A stretch of 39,712 nt of DNA from Acidobacteriaceae bacterium (GTDB taxonomy: Bacteria; Acidobacteriota; Terriglobia; Terriglobales; Acidobacteriaceae). This document shows positions 26,054 to 33,970 of the stretch, one piece after another (position 1 is the first letter of the stretch; each line of letters begins with the position of its first letter). Where the stretch lies: contig PMWW01000180.1 of the NCBI GenBank assembly GCA_003165795.1, forward strand, positions 5,966 to 45,677, given 5' to 3'. A program made the translations under genes and the position numbers. Under the pieces are notes generated by a model. It did not search any database. It saw nothing but the letters and a program-made list of their open reading frames with translations, and had not been told where the DNA came from.

Positions 26054-28049
26054 AGGCCAATAAGCCCTCGACTTCCTCGAAAATTTCCTGATCTTCGAAC
26101 AGGTTTTGCTCAATAGAACCCGAAGGACAGGTGGCGGCACAGGTGCCGCAGCCTTTGCACAGCACCTCATTCACCCGGGCTTTCTTGGTTTCTTCGACAA
26201 ACGCGATGGCCGTGTAGGGGCAAATGGTCAGACAGGTCTTGCATCCCGAGCAGGCATCTTCAATGACATGGGCGGTATAAGGTTCGAGTTCGACATACTT
26301 AGCGTCGGCCAGGGCCATCGCCTCCGCTGCCGCTGCGCCGGCCTGGGCCACGCTGTCAGGGATGTCCTTCGGTCCCTGACATGCGCCCGCGATGAACACG
26401 CCATCCGTGAACGTACTGACCGGGGCAAGCTTGGGATGGCGCTCCAGAAACCAGCCTTCTTCCGAGCAACTGATATTAAATAGGCGGCGAACGTCGCGCG
26501 CGTCCGATTGCGGTTCCAGGCCCACGGAGAGTACGACCATGTCAACCGGAATGCGGCGCACAAAGCCCGCTAGCGTGTCTTCCGCGCGGATAACCAGCTT
26601 TCCTTCCTCCGAGGGATGGATGGGCCAGTCGGCCACCTCGGCTACCCGTCCGCGAATAAAGTGAACGCCTTCGTCGAGCAGCCGGTCGTAAAACTCTTCG
26701 TAACCTTTACCCGGCGTGCGCATATCGATGTAGAAGTTGTAAACTTCGGCGCCGGTGCGCTCGCGAATCAGGTGGGCCAGCTTCAGCGAGTACATGCAGC
26801 AAACTTTGGAGCACCAGCGGTTGGTGTTGTGATCGCGCGAACCAACGCAGTGGATGATTCCGACCATCTTCGGTGTGGTGCCGTCGCGCAGCACGATCTC
26901 ACCGCTGGTTGGGCCGGAGGCATTGACCAGCCGCTCGACTTCGAGCGAGGTGTAGACATTGGGATACACCCCGTAACCGTAGCAAGCGTTGCGGTGCGCA
27001 GCAAACGTCTTGAACCCCGTACTGACGATGATGCTGCCGACGTCGATCTCTTCGGTCGACGCTTCCTGCTTGAAATCGATGGCCTTGCGCTCTCCGCAGG
27101 CCTCAACACAGGTTTTCTTACACTTGTGCGACTTGAACTCAATGCACGCTTCGGGATCGATCAGAACCTTCTGGGGTACGGCTTGGGGGAACGGCAAGTA
27201 AATTGGCTTGCGCTTGCTTAGTCCGAGGTTGAACTCGTCAGCCCACCGACCTTCTTTGTACACACAAGCCTCCACGCATTCCTGGCAGCCGATGCAGAGG
27301 TCTTCGACGATGTAGCGTGGCTTATGCCGGACCTTCACCTTGTAATTGCCCACGTAGCCTTCGACAGCGGCTACTTCGGCGTACGTCCAGAGCGTGATGT
27401 TGGGATGTGAGCCTACCGCCGTCATCTTCGGCGTAAGGATGCAGGCGGCGCAGTCCAATGTGGGGAAAGTTTTATCGAAGAGCGCCATGTGCCCGCCGAT
27501 GGTTGGCTGGCGTTCTACCAGGTACACGTGCTTGCCGGAGTTGGCAATCGTCAGGGCCGCATGAATACCAGCGATTCCTCCGCCCACCACCAGCACCTCG
27601 GGCTTGATCTCGACCCTTCTCTTTTCCAGTGGTTTGTGCAGCCGCACCCGGCGTACGGCGGCGCGGACCAGGTCCTTCGCCTTGGCAGTGGCTTCCTCTT
27701 TGTTCGTGTGCACCCACGACACGTGCTCGCGAATGTTGACCATCTGCAGGAAGAACGCGTTGATGCCTGCCCGTACCAGGGCGCCGCGGAATGTGGGTTC
27801 ATGCATCAGCGGCGAGCATGACGCCACCACAATCCGGGTTAGGTTGTGCTCCCTTATGTCTTGACGGATCAACTCCTGGCCGGGGTCCGAGCACATATAC
27901 TTGTACTCGCGGGCAACCACCACGTCGGGTAATCCGGCCGCATATTCCGCCAGCGCCGGAACATCAATCGTGGCAGCGATGTTGGTTCCGCAGTGACAAA
28001 CGTACACACCGATTCTTGGCGGCGTATCTGGATTGTGGGCATCAGGCAT
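26046..28049 (-). CDS. hdrA: HdrA-like FAD/iron-sulfur electron-bifurcating subunit
   Basis: A 667-residue protein, close to the length of methanogen HdrA. It has an N-terminal Cys-containing domain (CHC at 18-20, Cys53, Cys78). The FAD-binding Rossmann motif VVGGGIAG (156-161) follows, with ERQPTIGGHMALFDKTFPTLDCAAC (Cys200, Cys203) after it. A ferredoxin-like insert (CIGCQECVEAC) comes mid-protein. Two C-terminal [4Fe-4S] ferredoxin motifs complete it (Cys600/603/606/610 and 631/634/637/641). In the Hdr-Mvh complex this flavin splits electron pairs between ferredoxin and HdrB. No fused MvhD or extra reductase domain is seen. It overlaps hdrB by 8 bp and mvhD by 8 bp. Confidence 0.95.
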   Translation of the reverse strand: MPDAHNPDTPPRIGVYVCHCGTNIAATIDVPALAEYAAGLPDVVVAREYKYMCSDPGQELIRQDIREHNLTRIVVASCSPLMHEPTFRGALVRAGINAFFLQMVNIREHVSWVHTNKEEATAKAKDLVRAAVRRVRLHKPLEKRRVEIKPEVLVVGGGIAGIHAALTIANSGKHVYLVERQPTIGGHMALFDKTFPTLDCAACILTPKMTAVGSHPNITLWTYAEVAAVEGYVGNYKVKVRHKPRYIVEDLCIGCQECVEACVYKEGRWADEFNLGLSKRKPIYLPFPQAVPQKVLIDPEACIEFKSHKCKKTCVEACGERKAIDFKQEASTEEIDVGSIIVSTGFKTFAAHRNACYGYGVYPNVYTSLEVERLVNASGPTSGEIVLRDGTTPKMVGIIHCVGSRDHNTNRWCSKVCCMYSLKLAHLIRERTGAEVYNFYIDMRTPGKGYEEFYDRLLDEGVHFIRGRVAEVADWPIHPSEEGKLVIRAEDTLAGFVRRIPVDMVVLSVGLEPQSDARDVRRLFNISCSEEGWFLERHPKLAPVSTFTDGVFIAGACQGPKDIPDSVAQAGAAAAEAMALADAKYVELEPYTAHVIEDACSGCKTCLTICPYTAIAFVEETKKARVNEVLCKGCGTCAATCPSGSIEQNLFEDQEIFEEVEGLLAYA

Positions 28050-28914
28050 ACGCGATCTCCTTCTCCGCCAGGAGCGGCTTGATGTTGATGAACGAGCGCT
28101 GGAATCCCGCTTCGTTCAGCCGTACGCCAAGAGCTAGCGCCAGCAACTGCGTGAAGTAGAGCACGGGGATGTGAAACTTGCTGGTAGTACTTGCCTCGTC
28201 CTGGAACGCCTCCAGGTTGAACTGGCAAAGGGGACAAACGGTGGCGATCGCCTCAGCTCCATTGCGTTGCGCTTCCGTCAACAGGCGGCGGATGAGATTC
28301 AGGCCTATTTCCGGGAGCGTGCCTTTCTGGCTTCCTCCGCAACAATGCGTCTTGACGGGGTAATACACGATGGTGGCGCCACAGGCTTCCAGAACTCGGT
28401 CCATGGAAGTGGGGTTTCTCTGGTTGTCGAACGAGGCATAAGGCCTGACCATCTGGCAGCCGTAGTATGTAGCGACCTTCAGGCCGGTCAAAGGATGTAC
28501 GACCTTGGCTTTCAGCGCCTCTAGACCGACATCATTGAGTAGGATGTCGAGAGGGTGCCGAACCTTGACACCAATGTCCTTCGGAAGGTGGATAGCGTCG
28601 AGCGCATGATCGACAATTTGGCCGATCCAAGGATATTCGCGCACGTAATGCTGCGTCTTGTTCAGAACCAGATAACAGGCGGCGCAGGGTGCCATCAGGT
28701 CGCGGCCCATCTGCTTGGCAAGAGAAAGGTTGCGGGCAGCCAGCGCGTAGGATTGCAGCTCACCGTACGATATGTAGGTCGTGGCTCCGCAGCAGTTCCA
28801 ATCTTCAAGTTCTTCCAGCTCCACTCCCAGCGCACGGAATACAGCCAGCAACGATTCCTCATAAGCCCGGCCTGTGCCCTTCAAGGAGCATCCTGGATAG
28901 TAGGCATATTTCAT
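28042..28914 (-). CDS. hdrB: HdrB-like catalytic subunit with two CCG domains
   Basis: A 290-residue protein with two complete CCG motifs. The first uses Cys9, Cys41-Cys42, Cys77 and Cys80; the second uses Cys153, Cys191-Cys192, Cys227 and Cys230. In methanogen HdrB these bind two noncubane [4Fe-4S] clusters that reduce the CoM-S-S-CoB heterodisulfide, so the active site should be intact. The organism is probably not a methanogen, so the natural disulfide or other acceptor is unknown. The start overlaps the hdrC stop by 4 bp. Confidence 0.94.
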   Translation of the reverse strand: MKYAYYPGCSLKGTGRAYEESLLAVFRALGVELEELEDWNCCGATTYISYGELQSYALAARNLSLAKQMGRDLMAPCAACYLVLNKTQHYVREYPWIGQIVDHALDAIHLPKDIGVKVRHPLDILLNDVGLEALKAKVVHPLTGLKVATYYGCQMVRPYASFDNQRNPTSMDRVLEACGATIVYYPVKTHCCGGSQKGTLPEIGLNLIRRLLTEAQRNGAEAIATVCPLCQFNLEAFQDEASTTSKFHIPVLYFTQLLALALGVRLNEAGFQRSFINIKPLLAEKEIAYA

Positions 28915-29501
28915 CGCGCCAGCTCCTTCCTCGTCGTATCAACCGCATTCAACAGCGTGACGATGTCGCTGCGCTTCTCCACCTTCTCGCGCGCCAACCG
29001 CATACGTCCGGTGCGAAAAAGCCTGAGTCCCAATTTCGAGAAACCCAGCAGCCGCCAGATGGCGGTTTTGACGAACACACGCATCACCAAGCGGCTTTCG
29101 GTAATGCGTCCCGAACCGCGGATCATCCTGGAGAATTCGCGCGCCAGCACCGGGATGGCGAACCGCTTGGGATAGAAATGTTCCTGCATGGCGCGGGTCT
29201 TCAGGGCATACATCAATTGCGTGATGTTGATCTTCTTGGGACATTCGACCATGCAGGCATAGCAAGAGGTGCACAGCCAAATCGTGTAGCTGCTAAGCAC
29301 TTCTTCCTTGAAACCCTCCCGGGAAAGATGCATCAGCCGACGCGGAGTGTAATCCATGTAGAGCGAAAGTGGACAACTCCCACTGCATAGGCCACACTGC
29401 AGGCAATGGCGAATCCGCTCCCCGCCGACGGTCTGGCTGATCCAGAGCGCGAAAGCAGGATCTCGTTCGGCTTCGACTTTCACAACCCGCTTCAGCTTCA
29501 T
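28911..29501 (-). CDS. hdrC: HdrC-like ferredoxin subunit
   Basis: A 196-residue electron-transfer subunit with two [4Fe-4S] motifs, CLQCGLCSGSC (Cys33/36/39/43) and CTSCYACMVEC (Cys77/80/83/87). It relays electrons from HdrA to HdrB. No membrane helix is seen, so this is the soluble HdrC type, not HdrE-linked. GGAGGG 5 nt before ATG 29501 is the strongest ribosome-binding site of the operon, which begins here and runs hdrC-hdrB-hdrA-mvhD-mvhG-mvhA with four overlaps and one 33-bp gap. Confidence 0.94.
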   Translation of the reverse strand: MKLKRVVKVEAERDPAFALWISQTVGGERIRHCLQCGLCSGSCPLSLYMDYTPRRLMHLSREGFKEEVLSSYTIWLCTSCYACMVECPKKINITQLMYALKTRAMQEHFYPKRFAIPVLAREFSRMIRGSGRITESRLVMRVFVKTAIWRLLGFSKLGLRLFRTGRMRLAREKVEKRSDIVTLLNAVDTTRKELAR

Positions 29502-29725
29502 CTTTACCCTCCATGACTAACGGTTAGCGGCCAATTAGTCGCTCAACGGAACTTTCCACACGGGTGGCACGATACCGACTGGTTCCCGATTAATTTTCTT
29601 AAGTGGGGAAGTTATCGAATTCGCTTGCAGTACCTGGCAGTTCAAGTCGAGATCTCCTCGCAACACGAGAAATTCTCTAAAGTGAACATATGATATTCTC
29701 AAAGATGGATGCCGCCGAGCCCTGG

Positions 29726-29745
29726 TATCACACAAGAGTGTGATA
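29726..29745. promoter_or_regulatory. 20-bp perfect palindrome upstream of hdrC, possible operator
   Basis: TATCACAC and GTGTGATA face each other across AAGA, giving 8 of 8 matching pairs. It lies about 225 bp upstream of the hdrC start and 34 bp after the stop of a small ORF. The stem is AT-rich and has no T-run, so a protein-binding site is likelier than a terminator. The half-site TCACA/TGTGA resembles CRP/FNR-superfamily and Rex half-sites but is inverted in order, so the regulator is not identified. Confidence 0.45.
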
Positions 29746-29778
29746 ACTAAGGGGCCCCGTGCAGCGCTCGATTTGCCT

Positions 29779-29952
29779 TTACTGACCCTCCGCTTCATCG
29801 GCCGGAAGTATGTTTTCGCGCTTGGTGCCGGCAAACTCTATCTCTGGCACGGTATAATCGAAGGTTGTTCTTCCAATCGGCGTCGTACTTTGGCTTGCAG
29901 CCGTTCCTCTATGGTCTCTCACTTCACAATCATCTTCTGGTGCAGAGGACAT
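29779..29952 (-). CDS. Small acidic hypothetical ORF upstream of hdrC
   Basis: A 57-codon frame from ATG 29952 to TAA 29779. It encodes an acidic, polar peptide (MSSAPEDDCEVRDHRG at the start, FDYTVPEIEFAGTKRENILP in the middle). It starts 3 nt after the stop of another short frame ending VEAGAVPA. The composition looks more like protein than chance, but there is no clear Shine-Dalgarno sequence and no family. It may be a small gene ahead of the hdr operon or a fragment of a decayed one. Confidence 0.35.
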   Translation of the reverse strand: MSSAPEDDCEVRDHRGTAASQSTTPIGRTTFDYTVPEIEFAGTKRENILPADEAEGQ

Positions 29953-29955
29953 TTG

Positions 29956-30060
29956 TCACGCCGGTACCGCGCCAGCTTCGACCGTCTTAATTGAAGGGCG
30001 CAAGGTCCACACCTTGGCGCTCTTTTGCATCTCGTCTATGTAGTCATCCAGGCTGAAGTT
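29956..30060 (-). pseudogene. Possible C-terminal remnant of an unidentified gene
   Basis: The frame reads NFSLDDYIDEMQKSAKVWTL and RPSIKTVEAGAVPA before a stop. It opens only after an in-frame TAG, and upstream codons (ERSGYPR) suggest the coding sequence once continued. This protein-like stretch has no plausible start of full length. I do not recognise the family. The rest of 29953-30175 shows no gene. Confidence 0.3.
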
Positions 30061-30175
30061 CTATCGCGGATACCCCGAGCGCTCTCATTCGTCCAGCCGA
30101 GCAGCACGTTGCTGTATATCTGGACATTCTTGCCGGGTTATTGCGGCACATACGTGATCTGTTGCGGATTAAAAG

Positions 30176-30466
30176 TCAGGTTACTCCTGACACATCTTGA
30201 CTCTTTGCCTTGGCTCCTTGCTCGGAAGCGGCTGTCGCACAGCGGTGGCAGTAATCGACATGCAAGAAGTGTTCGGCATGTAGTTTCGCCGCTTCAACAT
30301 CGTAATAAATCGCGTGTTGACTGAATCCGTGAGCGAGGTAGGCGTGGTGGGTGGCCTTCTCGTGATCCTCGGCCTCCTCGTATTTCGCCGCCTCTTCGTA
30401 ATGGTAGGCCGCACGCTCATGATGACGAGCCGCACAACGGTAAGCCAGTTCCCAAGGATTGGACAT
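30176..30466 (-). CDS. Small His-rich helical protein
   Basis: A 96-residue protein with about a dozen histidines arranged in a helical pattern: RCAARHHERAAYHYEEAAKY, HEKATHHAYLAHGFSQHAIYY and KLHAEHFLHVD. Similar small proteins with repeated HHxxAAxHHxEAA patterns occur in many bacteria and are of unknown role; metal or heme binding or stress response is possible. AAAGGAG lies 6 nt before the ATG. The gene starts within the tail of a truncated universal-stress frame, reading the same way. Confidence 0.7.
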   Translation of the reverse strand: MSNPWELAYRCAARHHERAAYHYEEAAKYEEAEDHEKATHHAYLAHGFSQHAIYYDVEAAKLHAEHFLHVDYCHRCATAASEQGAKAKSQDVSGVT

Positions 30467-30632
30467 GCGATTCTCCTTTGTTAGATTCTGTCAAATTTTC
30501 GGGCGCGACCATGCCCTCCCGCTTGGCGAGAGAAACCGCACATTGCATTGCGTGGTGCGCCCCCGGAGAGGAATCGGTTGCCAGCAGGATTTGGTTGATG
30601 GCTAGGTGGGAAAGTTCCGCTTGAGATGCCAT
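30467..30632 (-). pseudogene. Universal stress protein, N-terminal fragment
   Basis: ATG 30632 follows GGAGG. The frame reads INQILLATDSSPGAHHAMQCAVSLAKREG, the first strand and helix of a UspA domain with the ATP-site aspartate. After about 40 residues homology stops. The frame continues into unrelated sequence over the next gene, whereas the family is about 140-150 residues long. It is a deletion remnant. Confidence 0.7.
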
Positions 30633-30816
30633 AGCATGCCTCCAAGAAGCTGCGTAAAGAAACACGTCCCCACTTTTTCTATTTACATCGAGCACTTGAA
30701 TAAGTCGGTGATGGCAATCACCAGATAGAGTGATAGTGTCGACGGCGCAATTTCCAGGACCGCTTAACTGGTGGAGACACAATTGTTGCCCGATTCATGC
30801 GGTGCGATTTCCAAGA

Positions 30817-31110
30817 TTAATTGACAATTGCCGGGCTTGCCAACCCAGGTTGCTCACCCTCCAAGCTCGCCAAGCGTCGTCGCTCAGAATTCTCCTCACG
30901 CTCTTTAGCTTTCTTCATCCAGTAACGGTCAACCGCCTCCGACATGGGATCGTGAATCCCACACTGCTCACGGATCCAAGGTGTCATATAGACCCGCATC
31001 GACCGAAGCTTTGCGACTTTAGCGAGAGTATCTTCCTGCTTCCTAGCGAGGTTCGTGATCTTCTCGGGCAGCTCCAGCTCCAACTTCTTCAGTCGATTCT
31101 CAAATTGCAT
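30817..31110 (-). CDS. Small charged coiled-coil hypothetical protein
   Basis: A 97-residue protein with GGAGGAG directly ahead of ATG 31110. The first 35 residues look like a coiled coil (NRLKKLELELPEKITNLARKQEDTLAKV). A middle segment, MTPWIREQCGIHDPMSEAVDRYW, and a Lys/Glu/Arg-rich helix follow. No family is recognised. Gap 30633-30816 shows nothing. Confidence 0.5.
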   Translation of the reverse strand: MQFENRLKKLELELPEKITNLARKQEDTLAKVAKLRSMRVYMTPWIREQCGIHDPMSEAVDRYWMKKAKEREENSERRRLASLEGEQPGLASPAIVN

Positions 31111-31149
31111 TTCTCCTCCACTAAACCGAGTTTTCGATTGGTCCCAATC

Positions 31150-31269
31150 TCAGCCGTTGGACGTGCGGCCAAGATCAGCTTCAACTATCCGGTCCAGTTC
31201 TTCAGCAGTGGGTTCGGGCGGTAGCTGAAGCGGAGATTTCGAGATATCGTCAACTGCATATTCGTCCAC
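31150..31269 (-). CDS. Very short acidic ORF, possibly truncated
   Basis: A 39-codon frame from GTG 31269 (GGAG upstream). It encodes VDEYAVDDISKSPLQLPPEP and then TAEELDRIVEADLGRTSNG, 40 bp ahead of the coiled-coil gene in the same direction. The amino-acid pattern looks like real coding sequence. Its upstream side runs into a transposase fragment on the other strand, so it may be the surviving 3' end of an interrupted gene. Confidence 0.3.
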   Translation of the reverse strand: MDEYAVDDISKSPLQLPPEPTAEELDRIVEADLGRTSNG

Positions 31270-31280
31270 GAACCAAACTC

Positions 31281-31500
31281 CGCCGAGAATGTCTGGATCA
31301 TGTGATCGTCTTGCACGAGCCGGGTCTTAGGCGGGTGCTGAGGTCATACTTTGACTATTACGCTCATTCCCGAACTCATCTGTCACTCGACAAAGACACG
31401 CCCATTCCTCGCCCGGTCCAGCCTCCAGAGTTAGGAAGAGTGGTGGAACTGCCAAAAGTGGGCGGGCTGCACCATCGCTACGAACGCCGCGCAGCCGGAC
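31281..31500 (+). pseudogene. DDE integrase-type transposase C-terminal fragment (IS481/IS3-like)
   Basis: The frame reads RRECLDHVIVLHE, LRRVLRSYFDYYAHSRTHLSLDKDTPIPRPVQPP and LPKVGGLHHRYERRAA. This is the end of an rve-type transposase, including the region around the third catalytic acid. The N-terminal HTH and most of the catalytic core are absent. Confidence 0.75.
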
Positions 31501-31655
31501 AGACCCGGCTCGAATTGTGGTCTGCTGTCACGTCGCCGCACGCGAGCCGTGAGTGCTGTGCGCGGTCCCCCGCAGATTTGCAATCGACAATTCGAAGGTA
31601 CACGGGTCTCCAGATCCGGTGCGAGGGATGATCTTAAGACCAGATGGCCTTTTCG

Positions 31656-31736
31656 CTAAGGGGCTGGCGTTATGGCAAAAACCAAAAGGATACTCAGCAG
31701 ATAGGACAGTATCCTGTGATTCAGTGTGGCAGTCAT
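31656..31736 (-). pseudogene. Signal-peptide-like 26-codon ORF, probable gene remnant
   Basis: AAGGAG lies 4 nt before ATG 31736. The peptide MTATLNHRILSYLLSILLVF plus AITPAP looks like a complete signal peptide that meets a stop codon at the point where a mature domain would begin. It directly follows the C-terminal end of the IS630 remnant. It may be the cut-off start of an exported protein, or a chance frame. Confidence 0.3.
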
Positions 31737-31750
31737 TTTCTCTCCTTCTA

Positions 31751-32162
31751 CTAGTGTTTCGACCGCTTGATTATGTAACGAAGCTTGTGTCGGGCCTGCT
31801 TGCGTGTGAACTTCCACTGGACGGTAACCCGGTCGCGATTCATACGACGATTCCAGGTCCGGGTTTGCTGGCGCCGTCCAGCGTGCCCGTCCTGACGGCG
31901 GCTGGCTGCAGGCCACCGCAATGATGCGCTGTCGCTGCTCCCCATCTAGCGCCGGAGCTGCCCCCGGCCGGGAGGCGTCATATAACGCGCGCTCCAGCCC
32001 GCCCTGCTGATAGCGCTTGCCGATCTGCCACACCGCTTTGGCCGAAAGGCCCAGACTGACAGCCGCCGCTGGCGTTGACTGCCCGGTATCCAACTGCCGC
32101 AGGGCCAAGGCTCGCAGCACCGTCCGCACCGGCTGCAACCCGCCGCTCAATAACCGATCCAA
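31751..32162 (-). pseudogene. IS630-family transposase with internal deletion
   Basis: From 32162 the frame encodes an IS630-type homeodomain-like HTH (TPAAAVSLGLSAKAVWQIGKRYQQGGLERAL, then EQRQRIIAVACSQPPSGRARWT). At about 31845-31880 homology jumps, with a frame change, to NRDRVTVQWKFTRKQARHKLRY and a stop at 31751, the usual C-terminus. The catalytic DDE core is missing, so the element is dead. It abuts the SDR gene upstream region. Confidence 0.75.
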
Positions 32163-32197
32163 GTGCTGCCGATCCCGGCTAACGAGGAAAATGATTG

Positions 32198-32929
32198 ATG
32201 CAGTCTGTCGAGTTGGTTTCGCTATCGGGAGCAGTTGCGGTGGTGACCGGAGGGGGCCGGGGTATCGGCCAGTCTATTTCTACCAAGTTGGCGGCGATGG
32301 GCGCCACTGTGGTGCTCACCGGTCGGGACGAGGGGCGTGTCCAGCAGGCCGCGGCCGATCTGACGGCGCGCGGGTGCAAGGCGGAGGGCATTAGCTGCGA
32401 CGTCACTGACCTGGCAAGTGTTGACGCCCTTGGTGAGCGTCTTCGCGCCACCCATGGCCGGGTGGATGTCCTGGTAAACAACGCAGGGTTCGGAGGCCCT
32501 CCGGGTTTGCTGCATGAACTTTCGCCGGAGGATTGGGAAGCCATCTTCAACACCAATCTGCGCGGTGTGTATTACATGCTGCGGGCCGTCGTTCCGCTCA
32601 TGATTGTTGCCGGTGCGGGCCACATCATCAACATCTCGTCACTTGCGGGCAAGAATCCGTTGCCGCGCGGCGCCGCCTACTCGGCATCCAAGTGGGGCCT
32701 GAACGGCCTTACCTATGGCGTTGCCGAAGAACTGCGCGCCCACAACATCCGCGTCAGCGTCATCTGTCCAGGATCTGTAGACACCGATTTCAGTCCCCGG
32801 CGCGGCGGCAAAGACACGCAGAAGATGCTGAGGCCCGCCGACGTCGCCTACGCGGTCGCCATGCTGGTGACTCAAGAGCCCCAGTCCTTCATCAGCGAAG
32901 TGCTGATTCGCCCGACGCAGAAACCGTAG
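32198..32929 (+). CDS. Short-chain dehydrogenase/reductase
   Basis: A classical SDR of 243 residues. The Rossmann cofactor motif TGGGRGIG lies near residues 17-24, NNAG near 92, the catalytic Ser in NISS and the YSASK Tyr/Lys pair about 13 residues on. A PGSVDTDF segment follows. FabG-like length suggests a 3-oxoacyl or other alcohol/ketone substrate, which cannot be specified. ATG 32198 has GAGG 10 nt upstream; a TTG at 32195 is the alternative. It is separated from tpiA by 126 bp in the same direction. Confidence 0.9.
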   Translation: MQSVELVSLSGAVAVVTGGGRGIGQSISTKLAAMGATVVLTGRDEGRVQQAAADLTARGCKAEGISCDVTDLASVDALGERLRATHGRVDVLVNNAGFGGPPGLLHELSPEDWEAIFNTNLRGVYYMLRAVVPLMIVAGAGHIINISSLAGKNPLPRGAAYSASKWGLNGLTYGVAEELRAHNIRVSVICPGSVDTDFSPRRGGKDTQKMLRPADVAYAVAMLVTQEPQSFISEVLIRPTQKP

Positions 32930-33055
32930 TGCAACTGGCGGCGGGGACAGCAAGTTCGGGCAGCGAAGGCCGCTGCGGCTACTCCTCTTGGCCAGCAACA
33001 GCCTATAATCGAGGATCACCTTCTTGCATTTCGCTCCGTGACGGGACTCCTATCG

Positions 33056-33805
33056 ATGAGAAAGAAACTGCTTGCCGCTAACTGGAAGATGTATAAGACG
33101 CAGGAACAGACCGCCAATTTTTTTCGTGAGTTTATTCCCATGGCCGCCGCCCACACTCGCGACGAGATCGTGATATGCCCGCCGTTTGTCGATCTGCAGA
33201 CGGCAGTCAACGCGGCCAGCGGTTCCCATGTTGCGGTCGGCGCGCAGAACCTGCACTGGGAAAAAGAAGGCGCGTTCACGGGCGAGATTTCGGCCGGAAT
33301 GCTGACTTCCATTCACGTCACCCACGTGATCATCGGCCACTCGGAGCGGCGCCAATATTTCAACGAGACCGACGACACCGTCAATCGCAAGCTGGAGGTC
33401 GCGCTGGAGAACGGGCTCACACCTATCTTGTGTGTGGGCGAAGTCCTGGAAGAACGCGAGGCGGGACTGACTGAGGACGTGCTGCGCCGGCAGTGTGTGC
33501 GGGCGTTTAATGGCATCTCCGCCAAGAAAGCGGCAAAGCTCACGGTCGCCTATGAACCGGTGTGGGCGATCGGTACCGGGAAGACAGCCACGCCGCAGAT
33601 GGCCGTGGACGCGCATCTGGTGATTCGCCACGAGGCCGAGGAAGCCTTTGGTGAAGATTTCGCGCAGAGCCTTCGGATTCTCTACGGTGGGAGTGTGAAG
33701 CCTGACAATGCTTCGGCGTTGATGTCGGAAAGGGAAATTGATGGGGCGTTGGTCGGAGGCGCCAGTCTTGATCCAATATCGTTTACTAAGATCATGAACT
33801 ACTAG
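33056..33805 (+). CDS. tpiA: Triosephosphate isomerase
   Basis: A 249-residue glycolytic enzyme interconverting dihydroxyacetone phosphate and glyceraldehyde-3-phosphate. The N-terminal ANWKMYK carries Asn9 and Lys11. IIGHSERR holds the electrophilic His, YEPVWAIGTGKTATPQ the catalytic Glu and the flexible loop 6, and LYGGSVKPDNA the phosphate-binding region. ATG 33056 gives the normal N-terminus; the frame is open from a GTG at 33038. In many bacteria secG follows tpiA. Here the 165 bp after tpiA contain no such gene. Confidence 0.97.
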   Translation: MRKKLLAANWKMYKTQEQTANFFREFIPMAAAHTRDEIVICPPFVDLQTAVNAASGSHVAVGAQNLHWEKEGAFTGEISAGMLTSIHVTHVIIGHSERRQYFNETDDTVNRKLEVALENGLTPILCVGEVLEEREAGLTEDVLRRQCVRAFNGISAKKAAKLTVAYEPVWAIGTGKTATPQMAVDAHLVIRHEAEEAFGEDFAQSLRILYGGSVKPDNASALMSEREIDGALVGGASLDPISFTKIMNY

Positions 33806-33970
33806 GCGAGCAGTCCCGGCTCCGCTTCTGGTCGCTGACGTGGCAGTAGTAATCCTTACCATTTCCTCCTACCTGCAAATCCAGTAGAATCGGGAATTGA
33901 ACCTGAGTCGTCTGAATCTGTTCAGGCCCGCGCTGCGCTCCCCAGCGTTTTGCCACCATCCGCGGAAAAT

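Noticed and set aside
26616-27221. 201-codon plus-strand frame
   Set aside because: Antisense to hdrA, which has unambiguous motifs throughout.
33806-33970. secG expected after tpiA
   Set aside because: The gap is too short and contains no hydrophobic small ORF.
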